A program made the position numbers and the translations under genes. Shown here piece by piece: positions 7,978-16,948 of a stretch of DNA of 64,000 nucleotides. The notes below the pieces were generated by a model. That model searched no databases. It was given only the letters and a program-made list of their open reading frames with translations, and was not told the DNA's origin. The stretch is from Paracoccaceae bacterium. Its GTDB lineage: Bacteria > Pseudomonadota > Alphaproteobacteria > Rhodobacterales > Rhodobacteraceae. The stretch's first letter is position 1. Every line of letters starts with the position of its first letter. The DNA lies in assembly GCA_020637675.1 (NCBI GenBank), contig JACKKD010000001.1:930001-994000 (forward strand), in the 5' to 3' direction.

Positions 7978-8631
7978 TCAGACACCGGCGCCGGTTGGAC
8001 AGCTGACGCCGGTTCCGCCGATCCCGCAGTAGCCACCGGGATTTTTCGCAAGATACTGCTGGTGGTAGTCCTCGGCGAAGTAGAACGGGCCGGCTGGCAG
8101 GATCTCGGTCGTGACAGGCCCGAACCCCGCGGCCTTCAACCGCCCGGCGTAGGCCTCCCGCGTCCGTTCCGCGGCCTCCGCCTGCGCGGCGGAAAAGGTG
8201 TAGATGCCGGACCTGTACTGGGTGCCGACGTCATTGCCCTGACGGTTGCCCTGCGTCGGGTCGTGATTCTCCCAGAAAACCTTCAGAAGGTGCTCGTAGC
8301 CGATTGCGCTCGGATCGTAGATGATGCGGACGACCTCGTTATGGCCCGTCAGACCGGTGCAGGTCTCCTGGTATGTCGGGTTCGGGGTGAGGCCGGCGGA
8401 ATAGCCCGCCATCGTCAGCCAGACGCCCGGAAGCTGCCAGAACTTCCGCTCCACGCCCCAGAAGCAGCCCATGCCAAACATCGCCTCTTCCATGCCCTCG
8501 GGCACCGGCGCCTTCAGCGGCCGGTGGAAGACGAAATGCTCCTCGGCCGTGGGGATCGCCGTGGGCCGCCCCGGCAGCGCCTCGGTCGCGGCCGGCATCC
8601 TTGTCTTTCTTTCGAACAGGCCAGAGAGCAT
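7978..8631 (-). CDS. msrA: MsrA, peptide methionine (S)-S-oxide reductase
   Basis: Repairs oxidised methionine in proteins. 217 aa with the catalytic cysteine C56 in the invariant GCFWG motif and two C-terminal resolving cysteines (C202 in YCG, C211 in SCP). It is therefore the three-cysteine type regenerated by thioredoxin. The HDP(T) and GNDVGTQYRSGIY motifs are present. No signal peptide, so cytoplasmic. The start at 8631 is plausible; a start at 8598 (MPAAT) is also possible. Confidence 0.95.
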   Translation of the reverse strand: MLSGLFERKTRMPAATEALPGRPTAIPTAEEHFVFHRPLKAPVPEGMEEAMFGMGCFWGVERKFWQLPGVWLTMAGYSAGLTPNPTYQETCTGLTGHNEVVRIIYDPSAIGYEHLLKVFWENHDPTQGNRQGNDVGTQYRSGIYTFSAAQAEAAERTREAYAGRLKAAGFGPVTTEILPAGPFYFAEDYHQQYLAKNPGGYCGIGGTGVSCPTGAGV

Positions 8632-8793
8632 CCTCGCCTTCTCCCGCGTTGATCATTTCCGATTGCGAATATAGCGCCCGACGCGGCGCGCGCCACCGCT
8701 GGCCCGATCACTTCGGCGCGGGCGGCGACATGATCCGGGTCAAGGCAAACATATTCCAGAATCTGCATTCGCACCCGGACGGGAGGACGCCCC

Positions 8794-9209
8794 ATGGACA
8801 TACTGCCGCTCATCGACCGGATCGGCGAGGCGCCGACTGCCGCCCTGCTCGGGCCATGCACCGGCATCGTCTTCGGCGTCGCGGCGCAGAGGTCGCGGTT
8901 CTGCCTTCGGGCGGCGACGGTGGAGTTCGCCCGCCGCCGGCTCGGCCCCCGCGTCGCGGTCTGGCTGCTCTGCTTCCCGACCGCGCTGGTCTGGGTTCAT
9001 GGGTCGGAACTCTCGGGCTTCTTCCGGGCCGACGAGGCGCGGACGATGGCGGTTCCGGGCTCCTGGCCGGAGGCTGCTCGATCGGCGCGGGGGTGACCGG
9101 AGGGTCGATCTTCGCGGGGACAGCCTGGCTTGCGGTTTTCGCGATGTGGCTGGGCGCGATGGCGACCGATTTCGTGCTCGACCAACGGCCCGCGCCGGTG
9201 ACGGCCTGA
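8794..9209 (+). pseudogene. YeeE/YedE-family transporter, internally deleted and frame-shifted
   Basis: The first about 85 codons from the ATG at 8794 (good GGGAGG site) read as the N-terminus of a YeeE/YedE (DUF395, sulfur-compound transport) membrane protein, including ...QRSRFCLRAA. After about 9060 the reading frame changes by +2. The C-terminal family motif LAGGCSIGAGVTGGS plus a last helix then follow, ending at 9209. Intact homologues have about 340-360 residues, so some 200 central residues and most membrane helices are missing. The junction lies around 9055-9075. Almost certainly non-functional for transport. Confidence 0.8.
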
Positions 9210-9399
9210 TCCGGGCCGATGTCGGTGCCTTCACCGCACCGGTGTTCCTGGCAGACTCAGGATTTGTCTTTTCGGCGGAGCAAGACACCCCCGCGGCATC
9301 GAACCGGCCACACCGGCACGCGCCTTGGCGGAAGCGTTTCATGAAGAGTCCGTGACCCGCACGCGCGGCCACGCGCGGATCCGACTGCCTCTGGAGCGG
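9210..9399. other. Intergenic region, YeeE relic / priA
   Basis: 190 bp between the end of the transporter relic and the priA stop codon. I see no gene, tRNA or clear terminator. Confidence 0.5.
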
Positions 9400-11595
9400 T
9401 CAGTAGAAGCTCTGCGGGTCGATGTCGATTGCCAGACGCAGGTTCGCAGGTGGCTTGAACTGCGCTACCCAGGCGGCGAGTGCGGGTTGCAGCGCTGCAC
9501 CCTTCGCTGCCTTCACCAGAAGCCGCACCCGGTGCCGCCCCCGGACGCGGGCCACCGGCGCGGGCGCAGGACCGAAGACCTGCGCGCCGATCCTGCGCAG
9601 AGGCGCGTCGGCGCGGGCGAGCGCCTGGCCGAAGTCGAAGACGGTCTGCACGTCGGGCGAAGACAGGATGATCCCGGCGAGGCGGCCGAAGGGAGGCATG
9701 CCCGCCGCCTGCCGTTCGGCCGCCTCGGCGCGCCAGAACGCCTCCTCGTCGCCGGAAAGGATGGCCCGGATGACGGCATGTTCGGGCTGGCAGGTCTGCA
9801 GCAGCGCCACTCCCGGCCGCTCCCCCCGCCCCGCCCGGCCCGAGACCTGGCGCATGAGTTGAAAGGTCCGCTCGGCGGCGCGCAGGTCCGAGCCCTGCAG
9901 CCCGAGGTCGGCGTCGATGACGCCGACGAGCGTCAGGAGCGGAAAGTTGTGGCCCTTGGCGACCAGCTGGGTGCCGATGATGATATCGGCGCCGCCGGCC
10001 GCGATTTCGGCGATCTTCTCCTTCAGGGCACGCGCGGTGCCGAAGAGATCCGACGAGAGGACTGCCACCCGCGCCTTGGGGAAACGCTCGGCCACTTCCT
10101 CCGCCAGCCGCTCAACCCCCGGACCGACCGGGGCGAGCCGGCCCTCCGCGTGGCATGACGGGCAGGCGGCGGGCATGGGCTTTGACTCGCCGCACTGGTG
10201 GCAGACGAGGCGCTTCTGGAACCTGTGTTCCACCATCCTCGCGTCGCAGTGGTCGCAGCCGATCTGGTGGCCGCAGGCCCGGCAGATCGTCACGGGCGCA
10301 TAGCCGCGTCGGTTGAGAAAGAGGAGCGACTGCTCGCCACGGTTCAGCCGGTCGCGCACCACCTGCACCAGCGTCGGGCCGATCCAGCGGCTGGCCTCCA
10401 TCCGCTCGGCCCGCATGTCGATGGCCCGCATCTCGGGCAGGTCCGCTGTCCCGAAGCGCGAGGTGAGGTCGAGGCGGGCGTATTTCCCCGCCTCGGCATT
10501 GGCCCAAGTCTCCAGGCAGGGCGTTGCGGAGGCCAGCACCACCTGCGCATCGGTCAGCGAGGCCCTGAGCACCGCCATGTCGCGGGCGTTGTAGAGAACC
10601 CCGTCCTCCTGCTTGTAGGAGGTGTCGTGCTCCTCGTCGACGACAATGAGGCCGAGGTCGCGGAAGGGCAGGAAGAGCGCCGAGCGCGCGCCGACGACAA
10701 GACCCACCCCCACTTCCCCCGCCATCCGCCAGAGCCGGCGGCGTTCGGTCTGCGTCACGCCGGAATGCCACTCGCCGGGCATCGCGCCGAACCGCTCCTC
10801 CACACGGGTCAGGAACTCCGCCGTCAGCGCGATCTCCGGCAGAAGGACGAGTGCCTGCCGGCCGGTGCGCAGGCATTCGGCCACCGCCTCAAGGTAGACC
10901 TCGGTCTTGCCCGATCCGGTGACGCCCTTGAGCAGCGTCGTACCGTAGCGCCCGCCACGCACCGCGGCGCGGAGGGTCGCGGCGGCTTGCGCCTGATCCT
11001 CGGCCAGCGCCTTGCCCGGCCGATCAGGGTCGAGCCGCGGATACGGCAAGTCGCGCTGCGCCTCCTCCTCGGCGACCGCACCCTGCTTCACGAGGCCCTT
11101 CACCACGCTCGTAGAGACGCCCGCCAGCCCCGCCAGTTCGGACAGGGTGAAGGCCGCTCCGCCGTAGTCGTCGAGCACGTCCATGACGCGGGCGCGCGGC
11201 TCGGTCATCCGGTCGGGCTCCGCCCATCTGCGGCGATAGACCCTGCGCGGTCCCGGCGGGTCGGCGAGCCCCGGCGCGCGCGTGGCAAGACGCAACATCG
11301 CCGGCAGCGGTGTCAGGGTGTAATCGGCCGCGCGCATCAGGAAGGCCCGCATCGCCTCGGCCATGGGGGCTGCGTCGAGGACGCGGGTGACCGGACGGAC
11401 CTTCGCAAGGTCGTAGCCGCCTTCGCCCCCCCCCCAGACGACGCCGAGCACGCGACGGGGACCGAGCGGCACCTCGACGAAGGCGCCAGCGAAGCAGCCG
11501 CCATCGGGCGCGCGGTAGTCGAGCGGCCGGCCGAGCGGCTCGGTCGTGAGGACCGAGACAAGATCGCCCGCGTCGAAAAACGAGAGCCCCGTCAC
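9400..11595 (-). CDS. priA: PriA, primosomal replication-restart helicase
   Basis: 3'-to-5' superfamily-2 helicase, 731 aa, that reloads the replisome at stalled forks. The N-terminal 3'-DNA-binding domain is followed by Walker A GVTGSGKTEVY, the DEEH-type Walker B (VVDEEHDTSYKQ), and the zinc-binding insertion with the CxxC pairs (CRAC, CDHC, CHQC, CPSC). The helicase C-terminal motif QVSGRAGRG comes last. All eight zinc ligands are present. It is divergent from fsa across 99 bp, the order common in alphaproteobacteria. Confidence 0.96.
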   Translation of the reverse strand: MTGLSFFDAGDLVSVLTTEPLGRPLDYRAPDGGCFAGAFVEVPLGPRRVLGVVWGGGEGGYDLAKVRPVTRVLDAAPMAEAMRAFLMRAADYTLTPLPAMLRLATRAPGLADPPGPRRVYRRRWAEPDRMTEPRARVMDVLDDYGGAAFTLSELAGLAGVSTSVVKGLVKQGAVAEEEAQRDLPYPRLDPDRPGKALAEDQAQAAATLRAAVRGGRYGTTLLKGVTGSGKTEVYLEAVAECLRTGRQALVLLPEIALTAEFLTRVEERFGAMPGEWHSGVTQTERRRLWRMAGEVGVGLVVGARSALFLPFRDLGLIVVDEEHDTSYKQEDGVLYNARDMAVLRASLTDAQVVLASATPCLETWANAEAGKYARLDLTSRFGTADLPEMRAIDMRAERMEASRWIGPTLVQVVRDRLNRGEQSLLFLNRRGYAPVTICRACGHQIGCDHCDARMVEHRFQKRLVCHQCGESKPMPAACPSCHAEGRLAPVGPGVERLAEEVAERFPKARVAVLSSDLFGTARALKEKIAEIAAGGADIIIGTQLVAKGHNFPLLTLVGVIDADLGLQGSDLRAAERTFQLMRQVSGRAGRGERPGVALLQTCQPEHAVIRAILSGDEEAFWRAEAAERQAAGMPPFGRLAGIILSSPDVQTVFDFGQALARADAPLRRIGAQVFGPAPAPVARVRGRHRVRLLVKAAKGAALQPALAAWVAQFKPPANLRLAIDIDPQSFY

Positions 11596-11694
11596 GCGCG
11601 CGCCTTTCGGCGGGGTTCCGGCCGGGCGACGTTTGCGCTAGAAGCGCGGCCGAACGCCCACGCGACACACCCCGCCAGCGACAGGACCCGCGCC

Positions 11695-12348
11695 ATGAAA
11701 TTCTTTATCGATACGGCCGACACGGCTGCCATCAAGGAACTGAACGACCTCGGCATGGTCGACGGCGTCACCACCAACCCCTCGCTCATCCTCAAGGCAG
11801 GACGCGACATACTCGAAGTGACGAAGGAGATCTGCGACATGGTCTCGGGTCCCGTTTCCGCCGAAGTCGTGGCCACCGAGGCCAGGGAGATGATCGCCGA
11901 GGGGATGAAGCTCTCCACGATCGCGCCCAACATCGCGATCAAGGTGCCGCTCACCTGGGACGGGCTCACCGCCTGCAAGGCTTTCGCATCCGAGGGGCTG
12001 AAGGTCAACGTGACACTCTGCTTCTCGGCCGCACAGGCAATCCTCGCGGCCAAGGCCGGTGCGGCCTTCGTCTCGCCCTTCATCGGACGGCTCGACGACA
12101 TCCACCTCGACGGGGTGGACCTGATCCACGACATCCGCACGATCTACGACAACTACGATTTCAAGACCGAGATTCTCGCAGCCTCGATCCGGTCGGTGAA
12201 CCACATCGTCGATTGCGCCAAGATCGGCGCCGACGTGGTGACGGCGCCGCCAGCCGTCATCAAGTCCATGGCCAGCCATGTCCTTACCGACAAGGGGCTC
12301 GAGCAGTTCCTGAAGGACTGGGCGAAGACTGGCCAGAAGATCCTCTGA
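11695..12348 (+). CDS. fsa: Fructose-6-phosphate aldolase / TalC-type transaldolase
   Basis: 217-aa TIM-barrel class I aldolase of the small transaldolase/FSA family. It begins MKFFIDTADTAAIKEL, the hallmark start, and carries the Schiff-base lysine strand IAIKVPLTWDGL. C3 transfer in the pentose phosphate pathway is the likely role. FSA and transaldolase activities cannot be separated by sequence alone. The ATG at 11695 is the family start; the long upstream reading frame is spurious because it crosses priA. Confidence 0.92.
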   Translation: MKFFIDTADTAAIKELNDLGMVDGVTTNPSLILKAGRDILEVTKEICDMVSGPVSAEVVATEAREMIAEGMKLSTIAPNIAIKVPLTWDGLTACKAFASEGLKVNVTLCFSAAQAILAAKAGAAFVSPFIGRLDDIHLDGVDLIHDIRTIYDNYDFKTEILAASIRSVNHIVDCAKIGADVVTAPPAVIKSMASHVLTDKGLEQFLKDWAKTGQKIL

Positions 12349-12469
12349 GCCGGGGGGAGGGAGTCCTCCGTGCAACGGTTGCCGCCAAGTGCGGCGGCCG
12401 GGGCGAAAAAACTGCGGCGCCGCGCGTCGACGGCTGCTAAGGTTCCGCCAAAACGACACGAGGGCAGAG

Positions 12470-13177
12470 ATGGCGGACAGGGCGAACATCGTGCAGGAAA
12501 TCAGGGACCGGATCATCGCGGAACCTGAAGTGATCCTCGAGGACCGCGACCTGATGCGCGCGCTGATCGCGGCGAACGAACGCGCGATGGGCGCCAACAT
12601 CGTCGACCTGCGCGGCATCGCCATGGAGCGACTCGAGGCGCGGCTCGACCGGCTGGAGGATACGCACCGATCCGTCATCGCCGCGGCCTACGAGAATCTC
12701 GCGGGCACGAACCAGGTCCATCGCGCGATCCTGAGAATGCTCGACCCGACGGGGTTCGAGGATTTCCTGAGGAACCTCGCCGGCGAGGTGGCGCATATCC
12801 TTCGCGTGGACGCGGTCCGGCTCGTGCTCGAGACGCGCGAGACCGATCCCGACCCGGCGCTGGAACGGCTGGGCGACGTGCTCTGCGTCGCGGAGCCCGG
12901 CTTCGTGGAGACCTACATGGCCGGCGGTCGGCCCGCGCCCGCGCGGCCTGTCGTACTGCGCCAGACCCTGCCGGGCGCCGAATCGATCTACGGCCGGACC
13001 GGCGACTGGATCCGCTCCGAATCCGCGCTGCGGCTCGACCTCGGCGACGGGCGGTTGCCCGGAATGCTCGCGCTCGGCGCCGAAGACCCGCATCAGTTCC
13101 GCCCGAACCAGGGCACCGACCTGCTGACCTTCTTCGGCGGGGTCTTCGAGCGGGCGATGCGGCGCTGGCTCGCCTGA
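12470..13177 (+). CDS. DUF484 family protein, xerC partner gene
   Basis: 235-aa cytoplasmic protein. The N-terminal helical part (NIVQEIRDRIIAEPEVIL) and a coiled segment at about residues 45-85 precede a GAF-like domain. DUF484 genes are regularly found right before xerC, as here (7 bp gap). Its function is not established; the GAF fold suggests ligand sensing. I chose the ATG at 12470, which has a GGGCAGAG site; an upstream start at 12389 lacks conservation. Confidence 0.85.
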   Translation: MADRANIVQEIRDRIIAEPEVILEDRDLMRALIAANERAMGANIVDLRGIAMERLEARLDRLEDTHRSVIAAAYENLAGTNQVHRAILRMLDPTGFEDFLRNLAGEVAHILRVDAVRLVLETRETDPDPALERLGDVLCVAEPGFVETYMAGGRPAPARPVVLRQTLPGAESIYGRTGDWIRSESALRLDLGDGRLPGMLALGAEDPHQFRPNQGTDLLTFFGGVFERAMRRWLA

Positions 13178-13184
13178 GCGGGCG

Positions 13185-14132
13185 ATGAGCCTCGCGCTCT
13201 CCCCCGCGCTGAGGTCGGCGCTGTCGGGGTGGCTCGACCACCTTGCGGCGCTCGACGGCGCGGCGGCGAATACCGTCAAGGCCTACCGGACGGACGTGAC
13301 CGGCTTTCTCGCCTTCCTCGCGCAGCACCATGGCGAGAGCCTCGGCCCGGCGCGGCTTGCACGGGCAAGCCAGGCGGACATGAGATCCTGGATGGCGCAT
13401 GAACGCGGCCGCGGCACCTCGGCCCGCTCGCTCGCGCGGGCGCTTTCCGCGGTGAAGGGATTCACCCGCTGGCTCGCCGAGCGCGAGGGATTCGAACCGA
13501 CCGCGGTTCTCGCCGCACGAAGCCCGAAGTTCCGGCGCAAGCTGCCGCGCCCCCTGACCGAGGACGCCGCGCGCGAGGTCATCGGCGTTGTTGGCAGCAA
13601 GCCCCGCGAGGACTGGGTGGCCGCGCGCGACGCGGCTGTGGTGACGCTGCTTTACGGCTGCGGACTCCGCATCTCGGAAGCGCTGTCCCTGACCGGGGCC
13701 GAAAGCCCGCTGCCCGACACGCTGCGCATCCGCGGCAAGGGCGGCAAGGAGCGCATCGTTCCGGTCCTCCCCGCCGCCCGTGCGGCGGTCGCGGCCTATG
13801 TCCGGCTCTGCCCTTTCCCGGTCGAGGGCGAACCGGCTGCCGCGCTCTTCCGCGGCGCGCGCGGCGGCCCCCTTAACGCGCGCCTCATCGCCAGGGCGAT
13901 GGAAGCGGCCCGCCTCGCGCTCGGCCTGCCCGCCACGGCCACGCCGCATGCCATGCGGCACAGCTTCGCCACGCATCTTCTCTCGGCCGGGGGTGACCTC
14001 AGGGCGATCCAGGAACTTCTCGGCCATGCCTCGCTCTCGACCACCCAGGCCTATACGGCGGTCGATACGGCCCGGCTGATGGAGGTCTATGACCGCGCCC
14101 ATCCCCGCGCCCGCTCCGGGGCGCCGGGATGA
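13185..14132 (+). CDS. xerC: XerC-type tyrosine recombinase
   Basis: 315-aa site-specific recombinase that resolves chromosome dimers at dif together with XerD. The N-terminal SAM-like core-binding domain is followed by the catalytic domain with the full set of active residues: Arg in GCGLRISEAL, Lys in GKGGKERIVPV, His-Arg in HAMRHSFATHLL, His in LGHASLSTTQ and the nucleophile Tyr in QAYTAVD. Location next to DUF484 and fsa supports chromosomal XerC rather than an integrase. Confidence 0.94.
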   Translation: MSLALSPALRSALSGWLDHLAALDGAAANTVKAYRTDVTGFLAFLAQHHGESLGPARLARASQADMRSWMAHERGRGTSARSLARALSAVKGFTRWLAEREGFEPTAVLAARSPKFRRKLPRPLTEDAAREVIGVVGSKPREDWVAARDAAVVTLLYGCGLRISEALSLTGAESPLPDTLRIRGKGGKERIVPVLPAARAAVAAYVRLCPFPVEGEPAAALFRGARGGPLNARLIARAMEAARLALGLPATATPHAMRHSFATHLLSAGGDLRAIQELLGHASLSTTQAYTAVDTARLMEVYDRAHPRARSGAPG

Positions 14133-14632
14133 CCGCCGGGGACGACACCCCGCTGGGGAGCGCAATGCGCGCGGGCGATCGCGCCGCGCTCGACCGCATC
14201 GCCCGGGACCGGCCCGGGATCGCCCGCGATGCGGGGGTATTCCTTGATGCCGTGGCGCTCTGTCCGGCCGCGACGGTGCGCTGGTGTCTCGACAACGGCG
14301 CCGATCCGAACCTTCCCGCCGACGACGGTTTCCCGAGCCTCCACCTTGCCATCGACCGTGCCGGTCCCGACCGGGCGGAGGTCGTGGCTCTCCTCCTCGG
14401 CCACGGGGCGGATGCAGACCAGCGCGGGGCGAACGACTGGACGCCCCTTCACCGCGCGGCCTGCCAGGGGACGGCGCCGCTCGATATCATCGCATTGCTG
14501 ATCGACAGCGGCGCCGACCGGACCGTGCGGACCCGCATCGACGATTTCGCCACGCCCGAGGAAGAGGCCCGCCATCTCGGCCACGTGAAGGCCGCAGACT
14601 TCCTGCGCGACTACCGTGGTACACGCAGATGA
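14129..14632 (+). CDS. Ankyrin-repeat protein
   Basis: 167-aa soluble protein with two recognisable ankyrin repeats (LDNGADPNLPADDGFPSLHL and the segment with GADADQ...DWTPLHRAA), plus partial repeats at both ends. Such repeats mediate protein binding; partner unknown. The start overlaps the xerC stop by 4 bp (ATGA), so it is translationally coupled to xerC. No signal peptide. Confidence 0.85.
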   Translation: MTAGDDTPLGSAMRAGDRAALDRIARDRPGIARDAGVFLDAVALCPAATVRWCLDNGADPNLPADDGFPSLHLAIDRAGPDRAEVVALLLGHGADADQRGANDWTPLHRAACQGTAPLDIIALLIDSGADRTVRTRIDDFATPEEEARHLGHVKAADFLRDYRGTRR

Positions 14633-14693
14633 CCCGCGTCGCCTTGCCCGGCCAAAGGTTGCGCGCCGCCGCCGTTTCGGTCATGACGCTGCC

Positions 14694-15395
14694 ATGAGCC
14701 CCCCGATCAAGGCCCTCCTTGTCCACCTCTTCACGGCCTCCGGCGCCGTCCTCTCGATGCTCGCCATGCTCGCGGCGGTCGAGGAGAAGTGGAGCCTGAT
14801 GTTCCTCTGGCTCGTCGTGGCACTCATCGTCGACGGCATCGACGGGCCCCTGGCGCGCCACTTCCACGTCAAGACCCACTGGCCGACCTATGACGGGGTG
14901 CTCCTCGATCTCATCATCGACTACCTGACCTATGTCTTCATCCCGGCCTTCGCGCTCTTCCAATCCGGCCTCCTGCCGGGCTGGACCGGCTGGTGCGCGA
15001 TCATCGTCATCACCTATGCGAGCGCGATCTACTTCGTGGACACCCGGATGAAGACGAAGGACAATTCCTTCGCGGGCTTTCCCGCCTGCTGGAACATGGT
15101 GGTGATCGTGCTCTTCGCGATCGAACCCAACTTCTACCTCATGCTCGCGGTCATCGTCGCGCTCGCCGCGACGATGTTCACCAACCTCAAGTTCGTCCAT
15201 CCGGTGCGCACCGAGCGCTGGCGCTGGATCACGCTGCCGGTGGCGCTCGCCTGGGTCGGCTTTGCCGCCCGCGCGGCCTGGGTGGATTTCGCCGAGGGAG
15301 AGATCGCCCACTGGGGGCTTGTGATCACCTCCGTCTATCTTCTCGTGGCCGGGGTGGCGCAGCAACTCTTCCCCGAGCGCCGCGGCGTCGCCTGA
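14694..15395 (+). CDS. pcs: Phosphatidylcholine synthase (CDP-alcohol phosphatidyltransferase)
   Basis: Integral membrane enzyme of 233 aa with about eight helices that condenses CDP-diacylglycerol with choline. The CDP-alcohol phosphatidyltransferase motif DG-x2-AR-x8-G-x3-D-x3-D is present in DGIDGPLAR and the following GVLLDLIID, shifted as in Pcs proteins. The overall length and the FVDTRMKTKDNSF segment fit Pcs rather than PgsA or PssA. The ATG at 14694 starts right before the first helix. Confidence 0.88.
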   Translation: MSPPIKALLVHLFTASGAVLSMLAMLAAVEEKWSLMFLWLVVALIVDGIDGPLARHFHVKTHWPTYDGVLLDLIIDYLTYVFIPAFALFQSGLLPGWTGWCAIIVITYASAIYFVDTRMKTKDNSFAGFPACWNMVVIVLFAIEPNFYLMLAVIVALAATMFTNLKFVHPVRTERWRWITLPVALAWVGFAARAAWVDFAEGEIAHWGLVITSVYLLVAGVAQQLFPERRGVA

Positions 15396-15398
15396 CGC

Positions 15399-16235
15399 TC
15401 AGAGACGCGTCAGCGCGACACCCGCCGCGATCATCAGCACGGACAAGGCCTTGGCTTCGGTCATGCGTTCGCGCAGGACGAGCCAGCCGATGAGCACTGC
15501 AAAGAGGATCGAGCTCTCTCTCAGTGCCGCGACAAGCGCGATGGGCGCGCGCGTCATCGCCCAGACCGCGACGGCATAGGAGGCATAGGAGGCTGCCGCG
15601 CCGATTCCCCCCGCGAGCCATACCCTGCCCGCCCGGGGCATCGCAGCGCGACCGCGCAGGGCGAGCATCGCGGCGGCGAAGATCAGTCCGTCGACGACAA
15701 AGAGCCAGCCCACGAACTGGGTGGAACTGCCCGCCAGCCGGGCGCCATGCCCGTCCACCAGCGTGTAGCCCGCCGTCGCGCAGGCGGCGCCGACGGCGAA
15801 GGGCAGCATCCGCCGCGACTCGCCGCTCGTCCAGACCCCGCGGGCGAGAAGGAGGATTCCCGATCCGAGAAGGAGGATACCTGCTGCCTCTGGCGGGCGC
15901 ACCGCCTCGCCGAGCCAGAGCGCACCCGCCACGAGTGTGATCATCGGCGCGGTGCCGCGGGCGAGCGGATAGACGCGGCCGAGGTCGCCATGTTCGTAGG
16001 CGAAGGTCAGGAAGAGCTTGTAGGCGGAGTGGATGGCGCCAGAGGCGACGATCCATGTCCAGACCTGCGTCCCTGGCAGCGGCTGCGTCGTCACGACGGC
16101 GAGGCCGATCACGCCCTGGACGCCCGACAGCACCATCATGGTGCCGGCGCGGCTCGCCCCGACGCGGACAAGCGCGTTCCAGCCCGCGTGCAGGAGCGCG
16201 GCGCCAAGGACGGCGAGGAAGACGGGCACGGACAT
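15399..16235 (-). CDS. EamA/DMT-superfamily transporter
   Basis: 278-aa membrane protein with about ten helices and two EamA repeats (first LHAGWNALVRVG, second RESSILFAVLIGWLVLRE). Drug/metabolite transporter superfamily; the substrate cannot be inferred. The ATG at 16235 has GGAGG 8 bp upstream and fits the first helix; upstream codons to 16310 are non-conserved. It converges on pcs with a 3-bp gap. Confidence 0.85.
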   Translation of the reverse strand: MSVPVFLAVLGAALLHAGWNALVRVGASRAGTMMVLSGVQGVIGLAVVTTQPLPGTQVWTWIVASGAIHSAYKLFLTFAYEHGDLGRVYPLARGTAPMITLVAGALWLGEAVRPPEAAGILLLGSGILLLARGVWTSGESRRMLPFAVGAACATAGYTLVDGHGARLAGSSTQFVGWLFVVDGLIFAAAMLALRGRAAMPRAGRVWLAGGIGAAASYASYAVAVWAMTRAPIALVAALRESSILFAVLIGWLVLRERMTEAKALSVLMIAAGVALTRL

Positions 16236-16312
16236 CGCGGGGCCTCCGTGACGAGGCGTAGGCGGCCGCTGGCGCAAGGACAAGCGGCAAATCCGGCAGG
16301 TTGCCGACATCC

Positions 16313-16329
16313 CTTAGAACGATTCCAAA
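16313..16329. promoter_or_regulatory. Iron-Rhodo-box-like dyad upstream of nfu operon
   Basis: TTAGAA-CGA-TTCCAA (16314-16328) matches the Rhodobacterales iron-responsive palindrome (TTAGAA-N3-TTCTAA) except for one base. It lies immediately before the -35 of the promoter at 16332-16360. In this order the box is attributed to IscR-type regulation of iron-sulfur genes, and the downstream gene is an Fe-S protein of the Nfu type. My motif memory is the basis; the binding protein is inferred. Confidence 0.5.
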
Positions 16330-16331
16330 TC

Positions 16332-16360
16332 TTGACTTGTCCCCCCCCGGAGCGCATATC
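16332..16360 (+). promoter_or_regulatory. Candidate sigma-70 promoter of nfu-tsaB-rimI
   Basis: TTGACT at 16332-16337 is followed, after 17 bp, by CATATC at 16355-16360, ending 24 bp before the nfu start codon. The -10 is weak, the -35 strong. Confidence 0.45.
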
Positions 16361-16384
16361 GGCTGTCGAAACGGAGGCGCCGCC

Positions 16385-16945
16385 ATGTTCATCCAGACCG
16401 AATCCACGCCGAACCCCGCCACGCTGAAATTCCTGCCGGGACTAACGGTGCTCGATGCCGGCACGGCGGATTTCCCCGCACCCGAAACGGCAGCCAAGTC
16501 CCCCCTCGCGCGGCGCATCTTCGCGGTGGATGGCGTCGCCGGCGTCTTCCTCGGATCGGACTTCGTGACCGTGACGAAGGCCGAGGCGGTTCGCTGGGAA
16601 CACATCAAGCCGGCGGTGCTCGGCGCGATCATGGAGCATTTCCAGTCCGGCGCCCCGGTGATCGAGGGCGAGCGGCCGGAAAGCGCGCATGCGGAGCAGG
16701 ACGGGCCGGACGGCGACATCGTGCGCCAGATCAAGGAACTGCTCGATACCCGGGTGCGCCCCGCGGTGGCGCAGGACGGCGGCGACATCACCTTCCACGG
16801 CTTTGACCGGGGGGTCGTCTACCTGCACATGCAGGGCGCCTGCGCCGGATGCCCGTCCTCGACCCTCACGCTGAAGATGGGGATCGAGAACCTCCTCAGG
16901 CACTACATCCCCGAAGTGACCGAGGTCCGCCCCGTCGCCGCCTGA
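16385..16945 (+). CDS. Nfu-type iron-sulfur cluster protein
   Basis: 186 aa with the N-terminal Nfu_N domain (FIQTESTPNPATLKFLPG) and a C-terminal NifU-like domain with the cluster-binding CxxC (C153 and C156, GACAGCPSS). It carries or delivers [4Fe-4S] clusters to target enzymes. It begins at the ATG at 16385, preceded by GGAGGCG. A 3-bp gap to tsaB makes them one operon. Regulation by iron or Fe-S status is suggested by the dyad just upstream. Confidence 0.92.
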   Translation: MFIQTESTPNPATLKFLPGLTVLDAGTADFPAPETAAKSPLARRIFAVDGVAGVFLGSDFVTVTKAEAVRWEHIKPAVLGAIMEHFQSGAPVIEGERPESAHAEQDGPDGDIVRQIKELLDTRVRPAVAQDGGDITFHGFDRGVVYLHMQGACAGCPSSTLTLKMGIENLLRHYIPEVTEVRPVAA

Positions 16946-16948
16946 GCG

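Noticed and set aside
8751..8770. ATATTC/GAAT/ATTC repeats before the YeeE relic, resembling BigR/SqrR-type sites
   Set aside because: The arms and spacing do not form a clean match, no regulator gene is adjacent, and the downstream gene is broken.
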